From: Treponema sp.
Lineage (GTDB): Bacteria > Spirochaetota > Spirochaetia > Treponematales > Treponemataceae
DNA: 19,124 bases
Direction of reading: 5' to 3'
Assembly (NCBI GenBank): GCA_016292805.1
Contig: JAEDFM010000037.1
Location: 1-19,124 of the forward strand
Shown here: piece after piece, positions 1 through 8,741 of the stretch
Layout of the letters: every line of letters begins with the position of its first letter
Numbering within the stretch: the stretch's first letter is position 1
Position numbers and translations under genes: made by a program
Notes under the pieces: model-generated
The model's database searches: none
What the model saw: only the letters and a program-made list of their open reading frames with translations
Told to the model about the DNA's origin: nothing

Positions 1-149
1 TGGCTTGTGTTATTGGTCGTCTCCGTCCATGTAACGTATTCGACATCAAGTTCGTTGCTTTGAGCCACAACACAAAACGGGGTGCTGCTCTTGGTGGTAT
101 CTTGAATGCTGAATTGTTAAAGGCAAAAGGTTTCTTTGATAATCTGTAG
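1..149 (+). CDS. asd: Aspartate-semialdehyde dehydrogenase, C-terminal fragment (5' end outside window)
   Basis: The open frame from base 3 to the TAG at 147-149 gives 48 residues and enters from outside the window. It contains the segment DIKFVALSHNTKRGAALGG followed by ILNAELL, which matches the conserved C-terminus of aspartate-semialdehyde dehydrogenases, particularly the archaeal/fungal-like class, whose equivalent is HNTIRGAAGxAILNAELL. The enzyme reduces aspartyl phosphate to aspartate semialdehyde, the branch point to lysine/diaminopimelate, threonine and methionine, in the cytoplasm. A hairpin terminator follows about 30 bases downstream, so this is the last gene of its transcript. 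Identification rests on the tail only; catalytic Cys and His are not in view. Confidence 0.82.
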   Translation, partial: ACVIGRLRPCNVFDIKFVALSHNTKRGAALGGILNAELLKAKGFFDNL

Positions 150-180
150 TATTGAAGAATACAAATAGTAACTAAATATA

Positions 181-213
181 AAGGTGGTTTCTTAATTGGA
201 ACCACCTTTTTTG
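181..213 (+). terminator. Rho-independent terminator of asd, convergent with the methyltransferase operon
   Basis: AAGGTGGTTTC (181-191) pairs with GGAACCACCTT (198-208) as an 11-bp stem including one G-T pair, with a 6-base loop. A run of six T follows directly (207-212). The directional T-run serves the + strand asd transcript. On the minus strand the same stem follows the methyltransferase stop at 215-217 closely but is followed by a weaker T-rich tail, so it may act in both directions. Confidence 0.88.
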
Positions 214-214
214 C

Positions 215-979
215 TTATTTTTTTGCAACTATAACCATTGTTTGAAGATTCTGGTCGTATGGCGATAAATCATAATCACCATAAGCCTTAGCTTCACTAA
301 ATCCACAGCGTTTCATTTTTTCACAAAGCTCTGCAGCTGAATACAAACGCTGAACAAATACATGATCTATTACAGGTTTTGAATCGGCAGGTGCTCCAAG
401 AGGATATAAAATCCATCTGGAGCTTAAACCTTCCCAAGCTCCCTGAACCTTAAATTCTGTACGAACCGTATAACCAGCCCTGTCAAATTCTTCGCCAGGA
501 GTCCAGTATTTTATGGAAGTTTCGCGGCTTACACATTCCAGAATAAAAGTTCCACCGTCTCGCAAAGACGCTGCAATATTCTTAAGAATTTCCATATCCT
601 CATCTTCTGTATCACAATAACCAAAAGATGTATAAAGATTTACAGCGCAATCGTATAAAACATCAGATTTAAAAGTACGCAAATCTGAGTTTATTAAGCG
701 TAAAGGAACACCTTCCGCCTCAGCACTTTCTGCTGCAGCATCAAGTTCAGTCTGAATTATATCCACCCCAGTAACATCCAGTCCCAGTGCAGCCAGTTCT
801 ACCGAAATGCGTCCCAAACCACAGCCTGCATCAAGAACAGAATCTCCTTCCTTTAAGTCTGCAATTTCTTTTACAAGTCTGGCAACATCCGGAGCTTCGG
901 CCCAGCGGGCATCATCAAACATAATTGGTGCATAATAGGTCCAGAATTCTTCTGACTCAAACCATTCAGGTTTACTCAT
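215..979 (-). CDS. Class I SAM-dependent methyltransferase
   Basis: A 254-residue cytoplasmic protein with a Rossmann-type methyltransferase domain. Motif I, VLDAGCGLGRISVELA (about residues 48-63), binds S-adenosylmethionine, and GLDVTGVD ends with the acidic residue expected to contact the ribose. The segment LRDGGTFILEC matches the later strand region of the fold. The substrate cannot be told from sequence; the Methyltransf_25/11-type core is used on small molecules, lipids and proteins alike. I chose the ATG at 977-979 because AGGTGG (985-990) lies 5 bases upstream. An upstream in-frame GTG at 986-988 overlaps that ribosome binding site and is unlikely. The start overlaps the stop of the upstream gene in ATGAGTAA, so the two are probably translationally coupled. 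It is the last gene of a leftward operon. Confidence 0.85.
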   Translation of the reverse strand: MSKPEWFESEEFWTYYAPIMFDDARWAEAPDVARLVKEIADLKEGDSVLDAGCGLGRISVELAALGLDVTGVDIIQTELDAAAESAEAEGVPLRLINSDLRTFKSDVLYDCAVNLYTSFGYCDTEDEDMEILKNIAASLRDGGTFILECVSRETSIKYWTPGEEFDRAGYTVRTEFKVQGAWEGLSSRWILYPLGAPADSKPVIDHVFVQRLYSAAELCEKMKRCGFSEAKAYGDYDLSPYDQNLQTMVIVAKK

Positions 980-1394
980 TTGTACCACCTGCCATTTTTT
1001 TGCAATAATCTTCTATGGATATTCTTTCCCCATCTGAAATTACTGTTAATGATTTTTGAACAGCTCTACCCTTATGGTCTACATATAATTCCAGTTCAGG
1101 TTTCATATCATTAAAATCACGCCAGTTAATTGAATCCACAAAATTTGCATAGCGCTCATTAAGATAATATTCATCACAAGTTTTTGCATAAGGAGATTCT
1201 TTATCTACAATATTAAGTTTTACATAACGTCCTTTAAAAGGATTGTAAGGATCATAAGCAGTACATTCCAGAACAATAATATTCCCATGCTTAATTGCTG
1301 AAGCTTTTACTCTGTAACAATATGATACGATTCCTGCCAGCACAATTAATTCAACAGCTGTGGCAGCAATAAAAACAATCAGTCTATTTTTCAT
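972..1394 (-). CDS. GDYXXLXY-like membrane-anchored protein
   Basis: A 140-residue protein with one N-terminal hydrophobic segment (about residues 5-27) and a hydrophilic remainder likely outside the cytoplasmic membrane. The stretch NPFKGRYVKLNI matches, with R for D, the motif that names the GDYXXLXY family (Pfam). That family is typically encoded next to DUF2157/DUF4401 membrane proteins, exactly as here. Function is unknown. The ATG has AGGAG (1401-1405) 6 bases upstream. Its 5' end overlaps the 3' end of the DUF2157-like gene by 11 bases and its stop overlaps the methyltransferase start by 8, indicating tight co-translation of the three. The family call rests on one short motif plus the neighbour, so moderate confidence. 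Confidence 0.7.
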   Translation of the reverse strand: MKNRLIVFIAATAVELIVLAGIVSYCYRVKASAIKHGNIIVLECTAYDPYNPFKGRYVKLNIVDKESPYAKTCDEYYLNERYANFVDSINWRDFNDMKPELELYVDHKGRAVQKSLTVISDGERISIEDYCKKMAGGTNE

Positions 1395-3630
1395 TTTTCT
1401 CTCCTTTTGCCTTAAGATAATTTGATAGAATCAGGTTTGTTACAAGAACAAGAATTCCACAGAAAATGAAAGCTAAACCACGGGCAATCAAATCATTAGT
1501 AGACATAAAGAATTTAATGAAGGCAACAAACAGCAGATATATTGCAGAAACATTTACTCCAGCAATAGATTCTTTTTTAAACCAGGTAATTATTTCTATA
1601 ATGCTGAATACAACAACAAAAATAAGTGAAACTATTGGAAGTATAAAATTCAAATCCAAAGGTAAATCTTCTGAAAATCTGAACTGCGCAACGAGCATTA
1701 AAACTATAATTAATAAAGCATAAACTGGCATTGCATAATTAATGAACTTTTTTTGTCTGATTGAAATAAGAACTGGACGCAAAACACAGAATGCAAATAC
1801 ATAAAAAATAGAAAGACTATAAGAGAGATAATTCAAGTATGAAAGTTGATTCATATAATAATAACTATAGGAAATCTCATACACTTCAAAAATTCCGGTA
1901 AACAAGGCAATACCAAATAAAACCTTTCCAAAAACACATAAAGAAGCACATCTTCCTTTATTCTGTACAAACATTCCAAGACTAGATAAAACAAGAATCC
2001 AGTAAGGACCATATAATCCGTTAGTTTCAACAACAGCAAGATTAGACAATACTAACGAAAGGATTTCAGCCACAATAAAAGATGACCATATATACTGTTT
2101 GTAATAAACGATTTTTACAGTTCCATACATCATCAAAGTTATAAGACAAATCTGAATTACAGACTGGAAGAATTCCACATCTATTTTTCCAAAATATCCA
2201 TACAGCATTAATCCAAACAATGAGAATGAAATAAAAAGTATTTCACAAAAAGAAATCAATGAATGTTTATTTTTAATCTTATGTACAAAACTCAATACTG
2301 TAAAAATTAAACCAGTAAGACCCATAATGCACATAACAATCAGTTGTAATACAGGCTGAGATGTATTTGTTAGTCTGCAGATATAAACCTCTTCGTTTCC
2401 CTGAAACTGCATCAAAAAATATCCAAAAGCAAGAAGACTTAAAATAATTGAATTTGCAAATAAAGAATATCTGTTGCCGTATTTACTTTCACTCCAAACC
2501 AAAACTGAATAAATCATAAATACGCAAACAAGAATGCTTAATGCCATATAATTAAACGCAGCAGCACATACAAGCAAAAGTAAAATAGGCAAACAAACTA
2601 CTACAATCTGTTCTTTAATAAAAATTGAAAACAAAAGTGTGTATATCAAAACTGTAATTAAAATAACAACAGCTCCATTAACTGCTTCAGTTTCCATTAA
2701 GCAAAGATTATAAGGAATATAGAAAATACCTGTTACAATTGGAAATATAACAGTGCTTAAATAAACTGTAATTTTCTTAGTTCTGATTGCCTCGTAAACA
2801 GGAAGCACAACTGCTAAAGCCGTAAAAAGATAAAATATTAAAGTGGCTGACACAGGAGCCTTGTTTATCCACATTTCAGGAACACAAAGTAAAACTGCAA
2901 TTATTGAAAGCAGTAATCCACTTGTAACAGTAAATATTTCTTTTTTCTGTTTCAGACCATACCACAAAACAAGAGATGCAACTGGAATAAAAGGAAAAAT
3001 TTGTTTAGTTGAAATACAATAAGCCCCAAGAAGAATGGTTGTAAGCCCGTGGGCACCATAACTTTTTGTGCTAATAAACACTAGTAAGGAAATTATAAAC
3101 CACAGTAAAAAAACAGTAGTCCAGCTCATTTGAAGCAAATAAATCTGACAGAGAAATTCTATAGCCCCGCCTGCCAGTATAACCCACAGACAGGCTAATA
3201 ATTCTTTAGTTACTTTTTTATATAGAAAACCTTCTTTTTCAGGTTTAAAAGCTGATGGTATTAAAAGCACAACTGGTACAAACGCAATAATAAATGCCCA
3301 TATAGTTTTTGAAACACGGCTGATTGAAGCCCAGTTATAGGCAATTAAAGAAATAATACCTGCACCAATTAAAACTGCAGAAATGATTGAAAGTACCAGA
3401 GGTACAACAAATGAGTTTGCTGATATTTTTGATTTATTAACCTTGTCATTTTTTTGTGAGCCAAAAGTTGAATTTAAATCTGTTTTTAAAACATTCAGAA
3501 CTGCTTCATTATTTTTTGATTCATTCTGCAAATAATAATTATTAATTCTACCTGCAGTTTCGTCATCAACAATTTTACATCTTTTCCACTCTTCTAACTG
3601 GCATCTTAACCACTCTACTTTTTCGTCCAC
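1384..3630 (-). CDS. DUF2157-type polytopic membrane protein
   Basis: A 748-residue protein. About 70 soluble N-terminal residues resemble the DUF2157 N-terminus (MDEKVEWLRCQLEEWKRC, then an acidic-basic helix). After them come some twenty hydrophobic segments filling the rest of the chain. The first membrane segment ends in IGAGIISLIAYNWASIS, close to the DUF2157 signature in which a helix ends in IAYNW. The C-terminal half may correspond to DUF4401, often fused or adjacent. Biochemical role unknown; no catalytic motif was seen. The start is GTG (3628-3630) with AGGAGA (3635-3640) 4 bases upstream; the mutS2 stop is only 32 bases upstream, so it is probably transcribed with mutS2. Coding is very AT-rich, as expected for a Phe/Ile/Leu-rich membrane protein. 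Confidence 0.8.
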   Translation of the reverse strand: MDEKVEWLRCQLEEWKRCKIVDDETAGRINNYYLQNESKNNEAVLNVLKTDLNSTFGSQKNDKVNKSKISANSFVVPLVLSIISAVLIGAGIISLIAYNWASISRVSKTIWAFIIAFVPVVLLIPSAFKPEKEGFLYKKVTKELLACLWVILAGGAIEFLCQIYLLQMSWTTVFLLWFIISLLVFISTKSYGAHGLTTILLGAYCISTKQIFPFIPVASLVLWYGLKQKKEIFTVTSGLLLSIIAVLLCVPEMWINKAPVSATLIFYLFTALAVVLPVYEAIRTKKITVYLSTVIFPIVTGIFYIPYNLCLMETEAVNGAVVILITVLIYTLLFSIFIKEQIVVVCLPILLLLVCAAAFNYMALSILVCVFMIYSVLVWSESKYGNRYSLFANSIILSLLAFGYFLMQFQGNEEVYICRLTNTSQPVLQLIVMCIMGLTGLIFTVLSFVHKIKNKHSLISFCEILFISFSLFGLMLYGYFGKIDVEFFQSVIQICLITLMMYGTVKIVYYKQYIWSSFIVAEILSLVLSNLAVVETNGLYGPYWILVLSSLGMFVQNKGRCASLCVFGKVLFGIALFTGIFEVYEISYSYYYMNQLSYLNYLSYSLSIFYVFAFCVLRPVLISIRQKKFINYAMPVYALLIIVLMLVAQFRFSEDLPLDLNFILPIVSLIFVVVFSIIEIITWFKKESIAGVNVSAIYLLFVAFIKFFMSTNDLIARGLAFIFCGILVLVTNLILSNYLKAKGEKNEK

Positions 3631-3662
3631 AAACTCTCCTTTATGGGAATACTTTTTGTTTT

Positions 3663-6209
3663 TTATAGTTTTACATAGGTTTTTCCAGTACCGCCATCAT
3701 CAGCTGCGGCAAAACCAAAATCACTAATAACAGAACAATTGGAAAGATAATCTGTAACAGTCTGCTGTAAAATGCCTTCACCTTTTCCGTGAATAATACT
3801 AAAACTGTGAAGATTGTGAAGAATACATAAATCTATCTGACGGTCCAGAGCTTTTATTGCTTCATCTGCGCGCATTCCCAAAAGACGCAATTCAAACTGA
3901 GGGGCTTCATCTTTAGTAACAATTCCGTGTCCATCATCTAAAGAACGACCTGCAAGTTCAATTGAAATATCTGCCTTATGTTCAGTTTTAGCTCCCCCTA
4001 CAATACGAAGGTCTTTTTCTTTACAGTTCATTTTAACACTGCCAAACTGAACCTGCCAGGTACCTTTTTTATCTGGACCAATAACAGTTCCCTGAATACC
4101 TGTAGTTTTAGAAGCAACAATAATTCCAGCTTCAATTTTTGAAGGCAGCTCTGGCTCATCTTTTTTCTGAGCTTTAACCTTTGAATTGGCAAGAGCATCT
4201 GGAATAACAGGTGTAGCAGATTTTAAGGCTTCTGCATTACTAAGCTTTTTCTTTGTTTTTTTATTGCTGGCAGGATGTTTTCCCTTCTGCAATTCTTTAG
4301 CAAATTCAGCTTCTGCCTTTTCCAGTTTTTCTTCTTCTGCTTCAAACTTTTCGTCAAAGTGTTTAGTATCTTTTTCCAGTTCAGAAATATACTGTTTTAC
4401 TGCAAGTGTTTTTTCCCGGGTAACTTCACCTTCCTTTAATGTGCGAACAAGATTTTCCAAAGTACGGCGGCTGTGAATTAAGAAATCATTTAACTCCTGC
4501 TGCTTACCGGCTTTAAGCTCATGTTCCTTGCGGCGAAGCTCCAGTTCTTTTTCTTTTAAGCGAAGTGATTTTTCTTCTGCCTGTTTTTTTTCTGATTCTG
4601 CAGCCCGCTGAACTTTATTCAACTCCACATGCTTGCGATTCAATCCACGAATCAAGGCTGAAACATCTGCCTGCTCAGTAGCAATGTAATTACGGGCAGA
4701 TTTGACAATATCAACTGGAAGTCCATTTTTCTGGGCAATATCAAGAGCATGGCTTTCGCCAGGAACTCCCATCAAAAGATGATAAGAAGGACTTAAAGTA
4801 TTTGTATCAAACTCTACCGATGCATTTACACAGGCAGGATTTGTATAACCATAATTTTTTAAAATCCCCTGATGAGTAGTTACAAGCACAAAGGATTTTT
4901 TCTGAATCAATGTATCCAGAACTGCCATGGAAATTGCTGTACCTTCCTGTGGGTCTGTTCCAGAACCAAGTTCATCTAAAAGAACAAGAGTATCAGATTT
5001 AGCAGACTTTACAGCCTGAGCAATATTCTTCATATGACCGCTGAAAGTTGAAAGGCTTTGGTCCAGCGACTGGTCATCTCCAATATCAGCATAAACATCG
5101 CTAAAAATTGGAAGACGGGAACCTTCTGCTGCAGGAATTGGAAAACCAGCCTGATTCAACATTGAAAGCAAAGCAAAGGTTTTTAAGGTTACAGTTTTAC
5201 CACCGGTATTTGGACCTGTAATAATAAGAATATTTTTACCGTCCATAAAGCGAATGTCAATTGGAACAACTTTTTCACCAAGCAACGGATGACGAGCCTG
5301 GGAAAGCATTGGAGGCTCTCCAAGACAAGGCAAAGCGTAAACACAGTTATGTTCGTTTCCCCAGCGAGCGGCAGCTAAAGTTGTATCAAGAAGTTCCATT
5401 ACAGGAAGAGCAGTTTTAAATTCCGGAATGGAAGGCTGCAAACTCTGAGTAAGTTCTGTAAGGATTCGTTTTATTACCTGGGCAAGTTCATTCTGTTTTT
5501 GAATTAAATCGTTTGAACAGCGAACAGCTGCTTCCGGTTCAATATAAACTGTTTGTGCAGACTGACTAACTTCGTGAATGATGCCTGGAATTCTGTTAGC
5601 CTGGTTAGATTTTACAGCCAGCACCTGACGGCCATTGCGTAAAACAGGTACAGAAGATTCCAGAGCATTTGAAAGTTTCTGGTCAGAAGTAAAGCCCTGC
5701 ATTATGTTTTTTATTTTAGCATTCAGACTGGCAATTTCTTTACGGATAGCAGTAATTTCAGGCAAATCCCGCAACTCTCCATCTGGAGTAATTACACGGA
5801 AAATTTTCTTTTCGGTTTCTGCCATATCAGGAAGTTTTTCAGTCTCTGTAGAAAGCAGTTTAAGATTTAGAGAAACTTTATGGTTTTCTACAGCTTCCCG
5901 AACTTTTTTTACGCTAAGTGTAAACTGGCCAAGAAAATGCACTTGCTCAAGGGAAAGACAAGCCCCATTAGTTTTTATAACTGCATAAAGAGGATGAATT
6001 GGTTCCCAGCCAGAAATTGGTGAAGTGTGAACTGTACTTAAATAACTGCACCACTCACGGCTTAATTTTTTTAATTGTTCTACTTCATTATGTTTTGTAA
6101 GAGGTTCACGTTTTAAAAGAATTTCCTGAGCTTCTTTAGAAACACAGTATCCTGCAACCTCATCTCGAATTCTAAAAAAATCTATTTCAGTTAATGCTTT
6201 TGTGTTCAT
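3663..6209 (-). CDS. mutS2: Endonuclease MutS2 (MutS-like ATPase with Smr domain)
   Basis: An 848-residue cytoplasmic MutS2-family protein, somewhat longer than the usual 780-790. Residues 1-310 form the MutS core/lever region. The ATPase carries Walker A GPNTGGKT (332-339) and Walker B LVLLDELGSGTDP (408-420), with the following TTHQ. A charged Lys/Glu-rich coiled coil runs about 510-640, then a Lys/Ala/Ser-rich linker (640-690) that accounts for the extra length, a KOW-like segment, and a C-terminal Smr domain (about 773-848) with HGKGEGIL at 807-814. In other bacteria MutS2 suppresses recombination and acts on collided ribosomes. Here the Smr LDLRG motif reads LRLLG. The start ATG fits family N-termini, but no Shine-Dalgarno precedes it. 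It sits between rsgA, 78 bases upstream, and the DUF2157 gene. Confidence 0.95.
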   Translation of the reverse strand: MNTKALTEIDFFRIRDEVAGYCVSKEAQEILLKREPLTKHNEVEQLKKLSREWCSYLSTVHTSPISGWEPIHPLYAVIKTNGACLSLEQVHFLGQFTLSVKKVREAVENHKVSLNLKLLSTETEKLPDMAETEKKIFRVITPDGELRDLPEITAIRKEIASLNAKIKNIMQGFTSDQKLSNALESSVPVLRNGRQVLAVKSNQANRIPGIIHEVSQSAQTVYIEPEAAVRCSNDLIQKQNELAQVIKRILTELTQSLQPSIPEFKTALPVMELLDTTLAAARWGNEHNCVYALPCLGEPPMLSQARHPLLGEKVVPIDIRFMDGKNILIITGPNTGGKTVTLKTFALLSMLNQAGFPIPAAEGSRLPIFSDVYADIGDDQSLDQSLSTFSGHMKNIAQAVKSAKSDTLVLLDELGSGTDPQEGTAISMAVLDTLIQKKSFVLVTTHQGILKNYGYTNPACVNASVEFDTNTLSPSYHLLMGVPGESHALDIAQKNGLPVDIVKSARNYIATEQADVSALIRGLNRKHVELNKVQRAAESEKKQAEEKSLRLKEKELELRRKEHELKAGKQQELNDFLIHSRRTLENLVRTLKEGEVTREKTLAVKQYISELEKDTKHFDEKFEAEEEKLEKAEAEFAKELQKGKHPASNKKTKKKLSNAEALKSATPVIPDALANSKVKAQKKDEPELPSKIEAGIIVASKTTGIQGTVIGPDKKGTWQVQFGSVKMNCKEKDLRIVGGAKTEHKADISIELAGRSLDDGHGIVTKDEAPQFELRLLGMRADEAIKALDRQIDLCILHNLHSFSIIHGKGEGILQQTVTDYLSNCSVISDFGFAAADDGGTGKTYVKL

Positions 6210-6215
6210 AGTTAT

Positions 6216-6278
6216 AGTCTTCAGTCATAAGTCATCAGTCTTCAGTTGATTGTCCCGGCCTGAGGCCTTGCAATGACA
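6216..6278. repeat. Short direct repeat and imperfect palindrome in the rsgA-mutS2 spacer
   Basis: AGTCTTCAGT occurs at 6216-6225 and again exactly at 6237-6246, a 21-base period, with related GTCA-containing sequence between. Next to it, TGTC (6251-6254) and GACA (6275-6278) flank a perfect GGCCT-G-AGGCC palindrome (6257-6267). The GC-rich core stands out in an AT-rich spacer. Read on the minus strand the block starts TGTCATTGCAAGGCC, reminiscent of the TGTCATTGCGAG-type interspersed palindromic repeats found in many bacterial genomes. Whether it is a genomic repeat cannot be told from one copy. Confidence 0.5.
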
Positions 6279-6287
6279 GTTAGAGAC

Positions 6288-7274
6288 TTAGTCTTCCCAG
6301 TTTCCTGTTCGGATTTCGTAGCTGATTCGTTTCCAGCTGTCGTAGCGTTCTGGAGTAATGTCTCCACGTTCAACAGCATCACGGATAGCACATTCTGGTT
6401 CAGAGTCGTGTTTACAGCCTAAACCGAATTTACATTTTCCTACAAATGGTTCAAACTCGCGGAAATATAATGCAAGATCATCAGCTTCAATATCATCAAG
6501 TACAAAGCGACGAATACCTGGAGTATCAATAATGTTTGCCTTACGACCAACAATACCTTCTGTAAGAGTTTCGTTCAAAGTAAGATGAATAAGTGTTCCT
6601 TTTGTAGTTGTATGGCAGCCTCTTCCATATTTCTGGGAAAGACTTCCAGTACGCAATACACAGGAATTATCCATTACATTTATTAAACTTGACTTTCCAA
6701 CACCAGACTGACCAACAAAGGCCGAAAGATGATCTTCCAGAAGTTCTGCAAACTCTGTCATACCTTCACCAGTTTTGGCAGAAATGCGTAAAACCTTGTA
6801 TCCTAAGTCTTCCCAAATATTCAGTCGTTTTTCAATTTCTTCGTATTCTTCTTCACGTCCATCAGTCTGCATAGCTTCGGCTAAATCCCATTTGTTACAA
6901 ACAATAACAGGAGTAATTCCCTGATGTTCAGCCTGAGCCAATGCACGGTCAGTAAAACGAGGACGGAAAGGTGGTTCATCTGGAGTTGTTACAAGAATAA
7001 GGTAATCAAGATTAGAAGCAAGAAGTTGAGGACAACGACCTTTTACATTCCAGCGAAGAAAAGTATTAGTACGTGGTTCCAGCGAAACAATCTGACCTTT
7101 TTCATCATTAATTGGATCAACTTCAATTTCAACCACATCACCAGGTGCTAATGGATTATAAAATCTTTTGTCAGATTTTAAAACTTTCCCTTTAATTGTG
7201 CAGTTACGAGTAACATCATCTTCACATTCAATTGTAAACAGGTTATTCGTACCTGCAATTATTAACCCTTTCAT
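6288..7274 (-). CDS. rsgA: Ribosome small subunit-dependent GTPase A (RsgA/YjeQ)
   Basis: A 328-residue circularly permuted GTPase that binds the 30S subunit near the decoding site and checks late assembly. In order: an N-terminal OB fold (about 1-70); G4 NKWD (127-130); G5 SAK (165-167); G1/P-loop GQSGVGKSS (188-196); the GRGCHTTT switch region (about 218-225); G3 DTPG (250-253); and a C-terminal zinc finger with Cys281, Cys287, His289 and Cys295. This G4-G5-G1-G3 order is diagnostic. GAGGT (7278-7282) lies just upstream of the ATG. A TATAAT on the minus strand (7286-7291) could be a -10 box, but no convincing -35 accompanies it. Full length, all key residues present. Confidence 0.96.
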   Translation of the reverse strand: MKGLIIAGTNNLFTIECEDDVTRNCTIKGKVLKSDKRFYNPLAPGDVVEIEVDPINDEKGQIVSLEPRTNTFLRWNVKGRCPQLLASNLDYLILVTTPDEPPFRPRFTDRALAQAEHQGITPVIVCNKWDLAEAMQTDGREEEYEEIEKRLNIWEDLGYKVLRISAKTGEGMTEFAELLEDHLSAFVGQSGVGKSSLINVMDNSCVLRTGSLSQKYGRGCHTTTKGTLIHLTLNETLTEGIVGRKANIIDTPGIRRFVLDDIEADDLALYFREFEPFVGKCKFGLGCKHDSEPECAIRDAVERGDITPERYDSWKRISYEIRTGNWED

Positions 7275-7357
7275 TTTACCTCAAAATTATATGTGTTCTT
7301 CCTTCGCGGACCATAAATTATCATAATTAAAATACTTATATTTTAACTTTTACTTTG

Positions 7358-8683
7358 TTAAGCCCACAGAAGCCAGAGAACTAAAGCTGCAATTCCTGTT
7401 GTAAGAATTGTAAATGGAACAGCAACTTTTAACCATCCGCTGAACTTCATTGGATATCCTTCTTTTTTTACAATACCCATACTTACAACATTAGCAGAAG
7501 CTCCAAATGGAGTAAGGTTTCCACCAAGACAGCTTCCAACTAAAAGTGCAAACATAAAAAGTTCTTTATCAATATTCATTGCAACCGCCATACTGCCGGC
7601 AACAGGAAGCATAGCAATGATATATGGAACATTATCAACAAAGCCTGAAATAACAACAGAAACAATAAGAATAATGAAGAATCCCAGGAATTTGTTACCG
7701 CTACAAACCTTTGCAAGGAACATAGCAAAATCTTCAAGAAGTCCAACTTCCTGTATTCCACCAACAACAACAAATATTCCCAAAAGGAAGAAAATTGTTT
7801 CCCAGTCAAGACCTTTAATTAAATCCCAGATTTCAGAACCTGATTTTTTTTGACTAAAGCGGAACCAGAGAATGGAAATAATACCCAAAGCCAATACATA
7901 AAGCCCGCTTAAATAAGCAAAATCAGTTTTTATAAAAGAAACACCAGCCAGACCAAAAATCATTAAAAGAAGAATGATAAATGGAACCCAGGAAATAACT
8001 TCCGTTTTTTCAACTTCAATTTTTTCTTTTCCAACCCGGGCAAAAAAACAGTAGAAATAAATACAACCAGCAATAAGCCCAGACTGAATAATAAAGAAAA
8101 CTGATAAAGTTCCCTGATGAATAAAGAAGTCATTAAAATTATAACCGGCATAAGCCGCAAAAATCATACTTGGAGGGTCCCCTACCAAAGTAGCAGTTCC
8201 TTCCAGGTTAGACATTACTGCAAGACCAATCATAAAATAGGTTGGATTCATTTTAAGTTTTTTACAAAGAGCCAGAGCAATTGGTGCCATTACAAGAACA
8301 GTTGCAACATTTTCTACAAAGATAGAAATAATACCAGTCATTGCAAGAATAAGCACAATTGCAACACCTGTGTTACGACTGTTATTAATAATTGCATCAG
8401 CAATACGAGCAGGAACATTTGAATACAAGAACAAAGCCGCAATAGTCATACTGCCCAGGTAAATTAAAATAACATTCCAGTTGATGATTTCAAGAACTGA
8501 ATGAGTAACAGCATAAATACGAGACTCAGATCCAGTAAAAACATTTCCAGGAAAAATCATTCCAAGAATTATAACCAGTAATGCAGCTCCAGAAGTAAAC
8601 CAAACCTTTTTATTCTGGAATGCAATTACCAATGCGTACATTAAAACTGCGATTGCCAGGATGATGTATTTTAGGGATAACAT
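7358..8683 (-). CDS. ArsB/SLC13-type ion or dicarboxylate permease
   Basis: A 441-residue inner-membrane protein of the ion transporter superfamily (Pfam CitMHS/ArsB type) with about 11-12 hydrophobic segments in two halves. It has the paired signatures of the group: EGTATLVGDPPSMIFAA in the first half and GGNLTPFGASANVVSMGIV in the second, where substrate and cation are expected to bind between opposed re-entrant loops. Members carry arsenite, sodium, citrate or other dicarboxylates; sequence alone does not choose, and no ars regulator or reductase is nearby. I place the start at the ATG at 8681-8683, with AAGGAG (8694-8699) 10 bases upstream. An in-frame ATG at 8708-8710 would add nine residues but has AAGG only two bases before it. 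It lies 83 bases upstream of rsgA. Confidence 0.85.
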   Translation of the reverse strand: MLSLKYIILAIAVLMYALVIAFQNKKVWFTSGAALLVIILGMIFPGNVFTGSESRIYAVTHSVLEIINWNVILIYLGSMTIAALFLYSNVPARIADAIINNSRNTGVAIVLILAMTGIISIFVENVATVLVMAPIALALCKKLKMNPTYFMIGLAVMSNLEGTATLVGDPPSMIFAAYAGYNFNDFFIHQGTLSVFFIIQSGLIAGCIYFYCFFARVGKEKIEVEKTEVISWVPFIILLLMIFGLAGVSFIKTDFAYLSGLYVLALGIISILWFRFSQKKSGSEIWDLIKGLDWETIFFLLGIFVVVGGIQEVGLLEDFAMFLAKVCSGNKFLGFFIILIVSVVISGFVDNVPYIIAMLPVAGSMAVAMNIDKELFMFALLVGSCLGGNLTPFGASANVVSMGIVKKEGYPMKFSGWLKVAVPFTILTTGIAALVLWLLWA

Positions 8684-8741
8684 ATATTCAATGCTCCTTG
8701 TTATGTTCATAACCTTTTTATGGAAATTAGGAAATAAAATA

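Noticed and set aside
4186..5988. Plus-strand open frames opposite mutS2 (for example 4186-4476 and 5635-5988)
   Set aside because: They lie inside a clearly coding, highly conserved gene on the other strand, lack ribosome binding sites, and have low-complexity Ser/Phe-rich products typical of antisense shadows.
7316..7345. Two AT-only palindromes (AATTAT-C-ATAATT and TAAAATA-CTTA-TATTTTA) between the permease and rsgA
   Set aside because: They contain no GC pairs in the stems and no T-run directly after them, so they would be too weak for a terminator and are expected by chance at this AT content.
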